From Pseudomonas lutea (GTDB lineage Bacteria > Pseudomonadota > Gammaproteobacteria > Pseudomonadales > Pseudomonadaceae): a stretch of DNA of 64,000 nt. Below, piece after piece: positions 40,348 to 48,698 of the stretch. The notes under the pieces were generated by a model. The model was given only the letters and a program-made list of their open reading frames with translations, was not told the origin of the DNA and did no database searches. Positions within the stretch are counted from its first letter, which is position 1; each line of letters starts with the position of its first letter. The position numbers were made by a program, and so were the translations under genes. The DNA lies in NCBI RefSeq assembly GCF_000759445.1, contig NZ_JRMB01000004.1:186001-250000 (forward strand), given 5' to 3'.

Positions 40348-40861
40348 TTACCCACAATCGCTGTTGATCCGCCTGTGGATAAACTGTTCAGCCATTGCTG
40401 TAGCCCTTCAATTGCGGTGCTTCTGGCGCCGTGGCTAATATTTGATCAGCTATCTCCCTGATTCGCTGCAGGTTTTTCCACAGGGCTGAGCACGCGTGCA
40501 TTTTTCTTACCCACAATCTCTGTGTGCGCACATGTGGATAAGATGTTCGTGATCCTCTACAGGCCTCGTTCCAAAAGGCTTTCAGACATATGATCAAAAT
40601 ATGATCAATCGTGCGGGCAATGGTCCGCGGTTAAGCCTTTACGCTCAAGAACAGTCATGTATCGAGTTTTCCACAAGGGTCGTGCAGAGTTACGCACATA
40701 GGCTGTTGGTTGTTCTGTGGATAACGTGTTCGTGTACCTGGCAGCTCCACTGAAACCGGGCCGATGGTCCGGCTGGTCATTTCTTAACCAGCTACCCGCG
40801 CTTTATCGGGCGATACGCGATCTACGATGGTTCGGTATCAGTGCTCCCTAATTTATACACA
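40348..40861. promoter_or_regulatory. Cluster of DnaA-box-like sites in a 700-bp gap (40253-40957)
   Basis: Three perfect copies of TGTGGATAA (reverse DnaA box) lie at 40374, 40533 and 40716. Each is preceded at exactly 26 bp by TTACCCACA or TTACGCACA (40348, 40507, 40690), giving three 35-bp inverted modules. TTTTCCACA occurs at 40474 and 40667 and TTATACACA at 40853, both fitting TTWTNCACA. No gene is evident in this gap. It resembles a DnaA-binding array of the datA kind more than an origin, since no AT-rich unwinding region or dnaA/dnaN gene is next to it. Function is inferred. Confidence 0.6.
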
Positions 40862-40872
40862 GGACAAAAAGC

Positions 40873-40898
40873 ATCGCGGGCAAGCGCGCTCCTACAGG
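40873..40898 (-). repeat. Single REP, family B
   Basis: Complement of GTAGGAGCGCGCTTGCCCGC, without a clear partner arm (only a degenerate GGGGCGCGGTTGCCCGC follows near 40912). Confidence 0.75.
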
Positions 40899-40957
40899 TC
40901 GTATGCCTATGGGGCGCGGTTGCCCGCAGTGATGTGCTGCCTAAGCCAGGTGAAACC

Positions 40958-42256
40958 TTATTCGTGATTAACCGCCACGCCTTTCAAATACGAAGCAGGT
41001 TCGGCGCCCATGTTCTCCAGCAGCTTGGCGCTGTACCAGTCGATGAAGTTAACCACCCCGAATTCATAGGTTTTTGAATACGGCCCTGGCTGATACGCGA
41101 CAGAGTTGATGCCGCGCTGGTTTTCTTCGGCCAGCCGACGGTCCTGATCATTGGTGGCGTCCCAGACTTCGCGCAGGCGAGCGACGTCGTAATCCACACC
41201 CTCGACAGCGTCCTTGTGCACCAGCCACTTGGTGGTGACCAGGGTTTCCTGCGCACTGACGGGCCACACGGTGAATACGATCACGTGATCACCCATGCAG
41301 TGGTTCCACGAATGCGGCAAGTGCAGGATACGCATCGAGCCCAGATCCGGGTTCTGAATGCGCCCCATCAGTTTCTTGCTGCCGGGCTTGCCGTCCATCG
41401 TCATCGATACGGTGCCTTTGAGCAGCGGCATGCGCACGATACGGTTACGCAAGCCAAAACTTGCGTGGGCAAACGGGATCTTCTCGGCTTCCCAGGCTGC
41501 GGCAGAGGCAGCGACGTGGTCCTTGAAGGCCTGGTCGGCACGTGGGTCGGTAACGTCGTCCCACTCCAGCAAAGTATTCAGTAACTCGGGGTGCGAAGCG
41601 TTGCAGTGGTAGCACTCGCGGTTGTTTTCCAGAACGAGCTTCCAGTTGGCTTTTTCGACCAGGGTGGTTTGCACCGCCACCTTGGTGTTCTCCATGTCGT
41701 AGGGTTCCATGTAGTGATTCAGCGTCTGCAGGAACGCGTCAATGGCGGGAGGGTTGCTCGCCATGCTGATGAAGATGTAACCGCCCGCCACCTTGCAATG
41801 CACCGGCTTGAGGCCGAACTGCTTCATGTCGAAGTCCGCGCCCATCTCGGTTCCCGCATACAGCAGGCGACCGTCGAGCTCGTACGTCCATTGGTGATAA
41901 GGGCACACGAGCTTGGCGACCTTGCCTTTCTCCTTCGTACACAGGCGCGAGCCACGGTGGCGGCAGACGTTATGGAAGGCGTTGATCGAACCGTCCGGTG
42001 CCCGCACCACCAGAATCGGGTTCTTGCCGATCTGAAGCGTGAGGAAATTGCCTTTGGCCGGCACCTCACAGGTCATGCCTGCGATCAGCCACTCTTTCTG
42101 AAAGATTTCCTGCATGTCGATTTCAAACAGCCGCTCATCGCTGTAGAAAGGCTGCGGCAGCGAGTAAGTGCGCTCGCGTGTTTGCAGCATCTCGGCAGTC
42201 GCCTTGCGCGCAGGTTCCAGCGGATCGCCCAAGCTCAGAGTTGCGGTGACGTCCAT
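40958..42256 (-). CDS. gbcA: Glycine betaine monooxygenase, Rieske oxygenase component
   Basis: A 432-residue Rieske non-haem iron oxygenase that demethylates glycine betaine to dimethylglycine with release of formaldehyde. The Rieske cluster ligands are Cys98/His100 (NVCRHRGS) and Cys118/His121 (LVCPYHQW). The mononuclear iron histidines are His217 and His222 in NNRECYHCNASHPELL. Divergent from its reductase gbcB across a 329-bp gap. Confidence 0.96.
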   Translation of the reverse strand: MDVTATLSLGDPLEPARKATAEMLQTRERTYSLPQPFYSDERLFEIDMQEIFQKEWLIAGMTCEVPAKGNFLTLQIGKNPILVVRAPDGSINAFHNVCRHRGSRLCTKEKGKVAKLVCPYHQWTYELDGRLLYAGTEMGADFDMKQFGLKPVHCKVAGGYIFISMASNPPAIDAFLQTLNHYMEPYDMENTKVAVQTTLVEKANWKLVLENNRECYHCNASHPELLNTLLEWDDVTDPRADQAFKDHVAASAAAWEAEKIPFAHASFGLRNRIVRMPLLKGTVSMTMDGKPGSKKLMGRIQNPDLGSMRILHLPHSWNHCMGDHVIVFTVWPVSAQETLVTTKWLVHKDAVEGVDYDVARLREVWDATNDQDRRLAEENQRGINSVAYQPGPYSKTYEFGVVNFIDWYSAKLLENMGAEPASYLKGVAVNHE

Positions 42257-42585
42257 CTTTCAAGTCCTCAGGCCGCGCGTTGCGCAGCCTACCAATGTGG
42301 CTGATACGTTGGGTGTGTGACCATGCGCGCGAAACGGCGGTGGTGACTGATGTGTACGCGGATAGCTAAAGAATCTGTAACGAACTGATGGCGAGTGTGG
42401 AGCCGGGCGCGACGTGAATCTTGTCCATGGGCGACATGGCCGAATCCGTTTCCGACGGCGCAGCCCCTATAGACCGGGGCTGGTCGCCATAAGTATGTGA
42501 ATGTCGCTGATAGGTAAATAGGCGGATCCTGCGTTACGCAGAATCGCCACCATGAGAGGCCGACCGTCGGCCGTGGAGAATGAGC
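42257..42585. promoter_or_regulatory. Divergent gbcA/gbcB control region
   Basis: 329 bp without a gene. It contains an inverted repeat CAGCCCC-N8-GGGGCTG (42461-42482), and GGCGACATGG (about 42430) facing GGTCGCCAT (42482-42490), which on the other strand is ATGGCGACC. Either may be an activator site. The word CGACATGG also occurs on the minus strand upstream of glyA (near 50100). Both promoters must lie here. Confidence 0.45.
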
Positions 42586-43686
42586 ATGTCCCAGAGTTTC
42601 CTGAGCCCGGTCAACACCCAGACGTGGGCCAATGGTCGGCACCTGGTGCGGGTCGTCAAAGTGATCCAGGAAACCTGGGACGTGCGCACGTTCTGCTTCA
42701 TGGCTGACCAGCCAATACTGTTCTTCTTCAAGCCCGGCCAGTTTGTGACGCTGGAGCTGGAGATCGACGGCGTGCCGATCATGCGCTCGTACACCATCTC
42801 CAGTTCGCCCTCGGTGCCGTACAGTTTCTCGATCACCATCAAGCGAGTGCCTGGCGGCAAAGTTTCAAACTGGCTGCACGACACGCTGCATGAAGGGCAG
42901 GAGCTGGCAGTGCACGGGCCGGTGGGCCTGTTCAATGCCATCGACTTTCCGAATCCGAAAATCCTCTACCTCAGCGGCGGCGTCGGCATCACGCCGGTCA
43001 TGTCCATGGCGCGCTGGTATTACGACACCAACGCCAACGTGGACATGGTCTTTGTCCACAGCTCGCGCTCGCCCAAAGACATCATCTACCACCGCGAACT
43101 GGAACAGATGGCATCGCGCATCAACAACTTCTCGCTGCACATCGTCTGTGAGAAGCACGGGTTGGGCGAGCCGTGGGCAGGATACCGGGGCTATCTGAAC
43201 CAGAAGATGCTTGAACTGATGGCGCCGGATTTCATGGAGCGCGAGGTGTTCTGCTGCGGGCCGACGCCTTACATGAGCGCCGTCAAAAGGTTGCTTGAAG
43301 CCAACGGCTTCAACATGGCTCAGTACCATGAAGAGTCATTTGGCGCGACGCCTCCGGAGGCTCGCGCCGACGCAGTCGAACAGGCCGAGCAGGCGGCTGA
43401 TGCGCCCGATGTGGATGTCGCTGACCTGCATCAGGTGGAATTCACCGACACCGGCAAGAGTATTCGCGTCGCGCCAGGCGAAACCGTCCACGCTGCAGCC
43501 GCCAAGCTCGGCCTGATGATTCCCAAGGCATGCGGTATGGGCATCTGCGGCACCTGCAAGGTGATGAAGCTGAGCGGGGAGGTCGAGATGGAACACAACG
43601 GCGGGATTACTGACGACGACGTCGATGAAGGCTACATCCTGGCCTGCTGCAGCGTGCCAAAGGGAGATGTGCGGATTGAGTATTGA
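42586..43686 (+). CDS. gbcB: Glycine betaine monooxygenase, ferredoxin reductase component
   Basis: A 366-residue reductase that passes electrons from NAD(P)H to GbcA. An FNR-type FAD domain with RSYTISSSP (67-75) comes first, then the nucleotide domain with LSGGVGITPVMSMARW, and a C-terminal plant-type 2Fe-2S domain with CGMGICGTCK and a final cysteine in ILACCSVP. The ATG at 42586 is chosen over 42580 because GGAG lies 8 nt before it. Confidence 0.95.
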   Translation: MSQSFLSPVNTQTWANGRHLVRVVKVIQETWDVRTFCFMADQPILFFFKPGQFVTLELEIDGVPIMRSYTISSSPSVPYSFSITIKRVPGGKVSNWLHDTLHEGQELAVHGPVGLFNAIDFPNPKILYLSGGVGITPVMSMARWYYDTNANVDMVFVHSSRSPKDIIYHRELEQMASRINNFSLHIVCEKHGLGEPWAGYRGYLNQKMLELMAPDFMEREVFCCGPTPYMSAVKRLLEANGFNMAQYHEESFGATPPEARADAVEQAEQAADAPDVDVADLHQVEFTDTGKSIRVAPGETVHAAAAKLGLMIPKACGMGICGTCKVMKLSGEVEMEHNGGITDDDVDEGYILACCSVPKGDVRIEY

Positions 43687-43693
43687 TCGAGCT

Positions 43694-43783
43694 GTGTAGG
43701 AGCGCGCTTGCCCGCGATGAACGATGACGCGGTCTACCTGAGAGACCGCGTTGTTTTTTTCGCGGGCAAGCGCGCTCCTACAC
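43694..43783. repeat. REPIN, family B
   Basis: Perfect arms GTAGGAGCGCGCTTGCCCGC. The left inner part differs from the 35394 copy at only two positions, indicating recent common origin. It lies between the convergent gbcB and chemoreceptor genes. Confidence 0.92.
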
Positions 43784-43800
43784 TGTGATCGACGGGTTGC

Positions 43801-45426
43801 TTACACCTTGAAGCGCGCAACCATCCCGTTCAGATCCACGGCCAGGCGCGACAGCTCGTTACTCGCAGCGCTGGTCTGATTGGCACCGGTCGCCGATTGA
43901 GTCGAGAGGTCGCGGATGTTCACCAGATTACGGTCCACTTCGCGCGCGACCTGCGCCTGCTCTTCGGCAGCACTGGCGATCACCAGATTACGTTCGTTGA
44001 TTTCCACGACTGCGCTGTTAATGGTGTCCAGCGCAAGGCCAGCGCCTTTGGCGATGTTCAGCGTGGATTCGGCGCGTTCGGTGCTGCTGCGCATGGAATT
44101 CACGGCTTGCTCGGTACCGCCCTGGATGCTGCCGATCATGCGTTCGATTTCGCTGGTCGACTGCTGAGTGCGATGGGCGAGGGCACGGACTTCGTCGGCG
44201 ACCACGGCAAAACCACGGCCAGCCTCACCCGCGCGGGCGGCTTCGATGGCGGCGTTAAGGGCGAGCAGGTTGGTCTGGTCGGCCAGGCCGCGAATGACAT
44301 CCAGCACTTTGCCGATGTCACGGGACTCGTCTGCCAGGTTGCCGATGAGCGTGGACGTGCTTTGCACATCGTTACTCATGCGCTCGATCGCGCTGACGGT
44401 TTCCTGTACCAGGTCGCGGCCATCGCTGGCGGACGTGGTGGCGTTTTTCGACGCTTCCGAAGTGCTGACCGCGTTGCGCGCGACTTCTTCCACGGCGCTG
44501 GTCATCTGGTTGACTGCGGTGGCCGCCTGTTCGATTTCGTTGTTCTGCTGGGAAAGGCCCCGCGCGCTTTCGTCGGTGACGGCGTTCAGCTCTTCGGCGG
44601 CAGAAGCCAGCTGAGTCGCCGAACCGGAAATGCGCTGCAGGGTGTCACGCAGCTTGGACTGCATCTTCAGCATGGCCGCCAGCAAACGGCCCGCTTCGTC
44701 GGTACCGTCCACTGTGATGGTGCGCGTCAGGTCGCCTTCGGCAATGTCCTCGGCGGCCTTCAGCGCAGAATCGATGGGCTGGGTGATGCTCTTGGTCAGC
44801 AACCAGGCGAACAGCAGCGTCAGCACGGTAGCAATGATCAGCAGCGTGACGACCATGGTGAATGCCGATGAGTACTGCTTGCTGGCATCTGCACTGGCCT
44901 GATTGAGCTGCTGGGTATTCATCTCCACCAGCTTGCCGAGCGCCACGTTCATCTGGTCCGAATTGATCTGCAGATCGGCGCTGAGCAAGCGGGTCAGCTC
45001 GGTCATGTCGTTGGCCTGGCTCAGCGACTTCATGCGGCTTTCGAGCTGGCGGTAGTCATTGAGCAGCTGCACGTACTGATCGTAGGCAGACTGTTCTTCC
45101 GGCGCAGAGATCAGCTTGACGTAAATCGCACGGGCGTCGTCGATCTGCTTGTTGCGCATGGCCAGCAGCTCGGTGGTTTTCTGCAGCGTTTCAGGTTCGC
45201 GGTTGAGCATCAGGCGATAGGAGAGCACTCGCAGGCGAATGCTGCCTTCGGTCAGCTTATCCAGCGCCTTGATGCTCGGCATGCTGTTGGTGGCCATGAC
45301 TTCATTGGCGTTGTTGATCTTGTTCATCTGCGACAAAGCGAAGACGCCCAGAATCAGCATCAACAGACCAATGACGGAAAAGCCCAAGAAGGCGCGGGGC
45401 GCGATATTCAAATTACGTAGGGACAT
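43801..45426 (-). CDS. Methyl-accepting chemotaxis protein
   Basis: A 541-residue chemoreceptor. The first membrane helix spans about residues 12-34 ([19 protein letters not shown]). A four-helix-bundle sensing domain extends to about 190, the second helix is [18 protein letters not shown], and HAMP follows ([27 protein letters not shown]). The signalling hairpin [20 protein letters not shown] is intact. The start [13 protein letters not shown] at 45426 has GGAA upstream. The ligand is not evident; the location suggests a quaternary amine or amino acid, but that is a guess. Confidence 0.93.
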   Translation of the reverse strand: MSLRNLNIAPRAFLGFSVIGLLMLILGVFALSQMNKINNANEVMATNSMPSIKALDKLTEGSIRLRVLSYRLMLNREPETLQKTTELLAMRNKQIDDARAIYVKLISAPEEQSAYDQYVQLLNDYRQLESRMKSLSQANDMTELTRLLSADLQINSDQMNVALGKLVEMNTQQLNQASADASKQYSSAFTMVVTLLIIATVLTLLFAWLLTKSITQPIDSALKAAEDIAEGDLTRTITVDGTDEAGRLLAAMLKMQSKLRDTLQRISGSATQLASAAEELNAVTDESARGLSQQNNEIEQAATAVNQMTSAVEEVARNAVSTSEASKNATTSASDGRDLVQETVSAIERMSNDVQSTSTLIGNLADESRDIGKVLDVIRGLADQTNLLALNAAIEAARAGEAGRGFAVVADEVRALAHRTQQSTSEIERMIGSIQGGTEQAVNSMRSSTERAESTLNIAKGAGLALDTINSAVVEINERNLVIASAAEEQAQVAREVDRNLVNIRDLSTQSATGANQTSAASNELSRLAVDLNGMVARFKV

Positions 45427-45743
45427 TACGGTTCCAGGAAGGCCGCGATCCATGCGAGGCGAAAGATAAAAGCGACAGAGATGCACGGGTTATCGGACGC
45501 CCCCATCGGGACTTGAAGCCGCCTGTCTTCGCTGTGCGCTTATGTCGCAGCCATTGATCTGACGAACAGCCGGAACAAGATCGCAAAAACGCAGTCAATC
45601 AGGGCCGTTATGCGTTTTGCGGAATAGAAGCAGTAGAAGTGCTTGTTGGTCGGTGTAGTGGCGTAATTGCCCTGATTTCACTGGTAGCTAAAGTGACTTT
45701 TCTTTATCGTACGCGCCCTTTGAAATTTGCCTGAGATATCAAA
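45427..45743. other. Divergent gap between chemoreceptor and ZapB-like gene
   Basis: 317 bp without a convincing gene or a REP element. It should hold promoters for both directions. Confidence 0.5.
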
Positions 45744-45977
45744 ATGTTGGAAGCATCCCTAAGCCAGTTGGAAAAGCTCGTCAGTGACCTGGTACAGCAC
45801 AATCAGGAACTGCAGAACACGAACGCGCAGCTCAACGATGCGTTGAAGCAAGCCAGGGATGACAACGACAGTCTGCAGTTGAGTCTGATGGAGCAGGAAG
45901 AGAAGCAGGGCGCAACGGCGGCGCGTATTCAAGCGCTGGTTGACCGCGCTACCAGCGTCAGTGCGGTTGACGCATGA
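45744..45977 (+). CDS. ZapB-like coiled-coil protein (TIGR02449 type)
   Basis: A 77-residue protein that is almost entirely one predicted coiled coil (LEKLVSDLVQHNQELQNTNA, then QLNDALKQARDDNDSLQ). It resembles the small coiled-coil proteins encoded before zapA in gammaproteobacteria. Its stop overlaps the start of the ZapA-like gene by 4 bp. The usual zapA neighbours (6S RNA, ygfA, ygfB-pepP) are absent, so this may be a second copy of the pair. Confidence 0.75.
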   Translation: MLEASLSQLEKLVSDLVQHNQELQNTNAQLNDALKQARDDNDSLQLSLMEQEEKQGATAARIQALVDRATSVSAVDA

Positions 45978-46276
45978 TCACTGATCAGGACGGCGCCAAG
46001 GTTATTTCCATCCTTGGTAACGACTACACGATCAAGGCGCCCGCCGGACAGGAGCAGACCTTGATGGACGCGGTCGCCATGCTCAAATCAGCGTTGTTCG
46101 AAACCAAACGCAGCTACCCGACGCTGATCGGCGATCGGCTTCTGGTGCTGGCTGCGTTGAACCTGTGTTCCAGGCAGATCGAACTCAAGCAGCAGCACGC
46201 CCAGGCACTGAGCCGTTATGAAGACAAGGTCAGCGCGACGGTTGAGGTGATTGAAAAGGTGATTGCGCAGGGCTGA
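45974..46276 (+). CDS. ZapA-like cell division protein
   Basis: A 100-residue protein of the ZapA family. KVISILGNDYTIKAPAGQEQTL near residue 9 corresponds to the FtsZ-binding globular head and is followed by AVAMLKSALFETKRSY and a helical dimerisation tail containing LLVLAALNLCSRQIEL. ZapA promotes bundling of FtsZ filaments. The ATGA overlap with the previous gene indicates coupling. Divergence from typical ZapA and the unusual neighbourhood suggest a paralogue. Confidence 0.78.
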   Translation: MITDQDGAKVISILGNDYTIKAPAGQEQTLMDAVAMLKSALFETKRSYPTLIGDRLLVLAALNLCSRQIELKQQHAQALSRYEDKVSATVEVIEKVIAQG

Positions 46277-46431
46277 TTTCCATCGCCGGCGCCAGGTGAG
46301 GATTAAGGCAGGATCTGCCGACAGGCATCATCCGAGGGCGACTTGCCTCGTCTAAACGCCGCTCTGTCGCGCAGCAAACGCCGTCTGTGTGGGAGTGAAC
46401 GCGGCCCTGCTGTCGAATCCAAGTTCCAACG

Positions 46432-46525
46432 TGTAGGAGCGCGCTTGCCCGCGAATAGCCGGTTCAGTCCACCACCACATCCCCGGTGGTCGTCCAATTT
46501 TTCGCGGGCAAGCGCGCTCCTACAA
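46432..46525. repeat. REPIN, family B
   Basis: Arms GTAGGAGCGCGCTTGCCCGC in inverted orientation. It lies between the convergent ZapA-like gene and the threonine aldolase. Confidence 0.9.
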
Positions 46526-46547
46526 TGGCTGCAATCCCCAGACAGAC

Positions 46548-47588
46548 TCAGCTCCCCATTACCAACCGGATATCCGCTGCCAGCTCCCGCACGCGGGATT
46601 CTTCTGTGTCCCACGAGCACATGAAACGAGCGCCGCCGCTGCCGATGAAGGTGTAAAACCGCCAGCCTCTCGCCGTTAGCGCGGCAATGGCCGCTTCGGA
46701 CAATTGCAGGAAAACGCCGTTGGCCTGCACCGGGAACATCAATTCCACGCCGGGAATACCCCTCACCAGCTCAGCCAGCAGTTGAGCGCAGCTGTTGGCG
46801 TGGCGTGCGTGCTTGAGCCAGGCGTCGTTTTCCAGCAAACCTACCCACGGCGCAGACAGGAATCGCATCTTCGAGGCGAGTTGACCGGCCTGTTTGCAGC
46901 GGTAGTCAAAGTCTTCGGCGAGCTTGTGGTTGAAAAACAGAATCGCCTCACCCACCGCCATGCCGTTTTTGGTCCCGCCAAAGCACAACACATCGACGCC
47001 GGCTTTCCAGGTCAGCTCGGCTGGCGAGCAGCCGAGAAATGCGCACGCATTGGCGAAACGGGCACCGTCCATGTGCAGGTTCAGTCCCAGCTCTTTGCAG
47101 GTGTCGCTGATAGCTTTCAGCTCTTGCGGCTGATAGACGCTCCCCACTTCCGTGGCTTGGGTCAGTGTGACCACGCGGGGTTTTGGATAGTGAATGTCAG
47201 CGCGTTTGAGCGCGACTTCGCGAATGGAAGCGGGGGTCAGCTTGCCATTCTCGCTGCGTGCGGTGAGCAGTTTGGAGCCGTTGGAAAAGAACTCCGGCGC
47301 GCCGCATTCGTCCGTTTCGACGTGGGCCGTTTCGGAGCAGATGACGCTGTGGTAGCTCTGGCAAAGCGAGGAGAGTGCCAGGGAATTGGCCGCCGTGCCG
47401 TTGAAGGCAAAAAACACCTCGCAGTCGGTTTCGAACAACTGACGGAATTGATCGGCCGCGCGCGCTGTCCACTGGTCGTCGCCGTAGGCACGCTGGTGGC
47501 CGTGGTTGGCTTGCTCCATGGCCGCCCACGCTTCCGGGCAAATTCCCGAATAGTTGTCGCTGGCAAACTGCTGGCTTTGGTCTGACAT
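46548..47588 (-). CDS. Low-specificity L-threonine aldolase
   Basis: A 346-residue PLP enzyme cleaving threonine or allo-threonine to glycine and acetaldehyde. Seen are FASDNYSGICPEAW at the start, the PLP-binding FAFNGTAANSLAL, HMDGARFANACAFL, and the catalytic lysine in LCFGGTKNGMAVGEAI. The start at 47588 has AGGGAAG upstream; the frame is open to 47627. Within the betaine region it would feed the glycine pool. Known as ltaA or ltaE in relatives. Confidence 0.92.
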   Translation of the reverse strand: MSDQSQQFASDNYSGICPEAWAAMEQANHGHQRAYGDDQWTARAADQFRQLFETDCEVFFAFNGTAANSLALSSLCQSYHSVICSETAHVETDECGAPEFFSNGSKLLTARSENGKLTPASIREVALKRADIHYPKPRVVTLTQATEVGSVYQPQELKAISDTCKELGLNLHMDGARFANACAFLGCSPAELTWKAGVDVLCFGGTKNGMAVGEAILFFNHKLAEDFDYRCKQAGQLASKMRFLSAPWVGLLENDAWLKHARHANSCAQLLAELVRGIPGVELMFPVQANGVFLQLSEAAIAALTARGWRFYTFIGSGGARFMCSWDTEESRVRELAADIRLVMGS

Positions 47589-47687
47589 GGCCGCTTCCCT
47601 GTAATCGAAGGCTGCGACTGTAACCAAGATTGAGCGGTTTGGTCATGCATTCTTGCGTCAGAAATTTCAGCCAGACAACGAGGGCAC

Positions 47688-48428
47688 ATGACCGAACTGA
47701 AAACCGCAACCGCACCTGAGCGAGATCGCGCGCTGGACCTGCTCAAGTGGCTGGCAATGCTGAGCATGGTGATGGATCACCTGCGCTATGTCGGCTGGGA
47801 TGCTGACTGGTTATACGTCCCGGGCCGCCTGGCGTTCCCGTGGTTTTGCCTGGCGATTGCGGTAAATGTCGTGCGCACCCGCACAAGCGCTGCCCGGCCG
47901 ATCCGCTGGAAATATCTGGCGTGGCTGGCGCTGTTTTCGGTGATCGCGGAGCTTCCTTATCGGCTGTATATGGCCGAAGAGGTCACCACGCTCAATGTCT
48001 TGCCAACGTTGGCGCTGGGTTTGCTGGTGGCGCAGGGTGGCTTGAGCAGCGCCTGGCCGGCGAGAGTGCTGGGTATCGCTGCCTTGGCGATTGGTGTTCT
48101 GTTTGGGCCGCAGTTGATGTTCGGCATGTATGGGGTTTTGCTGCCTCTGGCGTTTGTGCTCGTGCTGCGCACTTCGATATGGCTGGCGATTGTGCCGGGA
48201 ATCGTCTGTTTATTGAGCAACGAATGGCCGAAGATTATCGACGGTATGCTGTGGGGCGATCCGATTTCCATCGGAGCGTTGGTGGCTTGCTTACTGGCCC
48301 CGCTTGTTGGATTAGCCGTTTTGCGCTGCCGCCCCGCGTTCGGTGTGTGGCCGATGCGTCGGTGGGCCTACTTGATTTATCCGGTGCATTTTTTGGTGTT
48401 GTTCGGGCTGCGGCAGGTCATCGAATGA
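47688..48428 (+). CDS. TraX-family membrane protein
   Basis: A 246-residue inner-membrane protein with about eight hydrophobic segments. The N-terminal RALDLLKWLAMLSMVMDHLR and the C-terminal RRWAYLIYPVHFLVLFGLR are the TraX signature. TraX acetylates pilin in F-type plasmids, but chromosomal members are common and of unknown role; nothing conjugative is nearby. AGGGCAC precedes the ATG. Confidence 0.88.
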   Translation: MTELKTATAPERDRALDLLKWLAMLSMVMDHLRYVGWDADWLYVPGRLAFPWFCLAIAVNVVRTRTSAARPIRWKYLAWLALFSVIAELPYRLYMAEEVTTLNVLPTLALGLLVAQGGLSSAWPARVLGIAALAIGVLFGPQLMFGMYGVLLPLAFVLVLRTSIWLAIVPGIVCLLSNEWPKIIDGMLWGDPISIGALVACLLAPLVGLAVLRCRPAFGVWPMRRWAYLIYPVHFLVLFGLRQVIE

Positions 48429-48493
48429 CGGTGATTTGGAGGACATGTACGCAGCGTGTTCGCCCTGGGCTTTGTGTTGTGACCTCCGACGCC

Positions 48494-48560
48494 TTCCCGG
48501 CTAAAGCCAGTCCCACTATTTAATCGCGGTGATTCAGTGGGACCGGCTTTAGCCGGGAAT
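48494..48560. repeat. REPIN, family C, arms reversed and close together
   Basis: CCGGCTAAAGCCAGTCCCAC on the left and GTGGGACCGGCTTTAGCCGG on the right with about 22 bp between: the arms point outward compared with the copies at 9310 and 30468. Confidence 0.8.
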
Positions 48561-48698
48561 AGGCCCGTGTGTGCACCCTCAATTTCGCAGTATCGCTCTA
48601 GACAAGCCGCCATCCCCGCCCGTATCTTCCGCCTCAGGCCACCGCAGTGGCCAGCGTCGCTCGGACGGTTCCGGGCGCTTACGTCTTGAGAGGTTTCC

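Noticed and set aside
40253..40957. Possible chromosomal origin of replication (oriC)
   Set aside because: DnaA boxes are present, but there is no dnaA, dnaN, gidA or rpmH nearby and no long AT-rich unwinding stretch, so a regulatory DnaA array is the better reading.
46277..46547. 6S RNA (ssrS), usually downstream of zapA
   Set aside because: The sequence after this ZapA-like gene shows no 6S-type fold that I can recognise and is mostly a REPIN.
47688..48428. TraX-family gene as evidence of a conjugative element
   Set aside because: No relaxase, pilus or mating genes are near, and chromosomal TraX-family genes are common in Pseudomonas.
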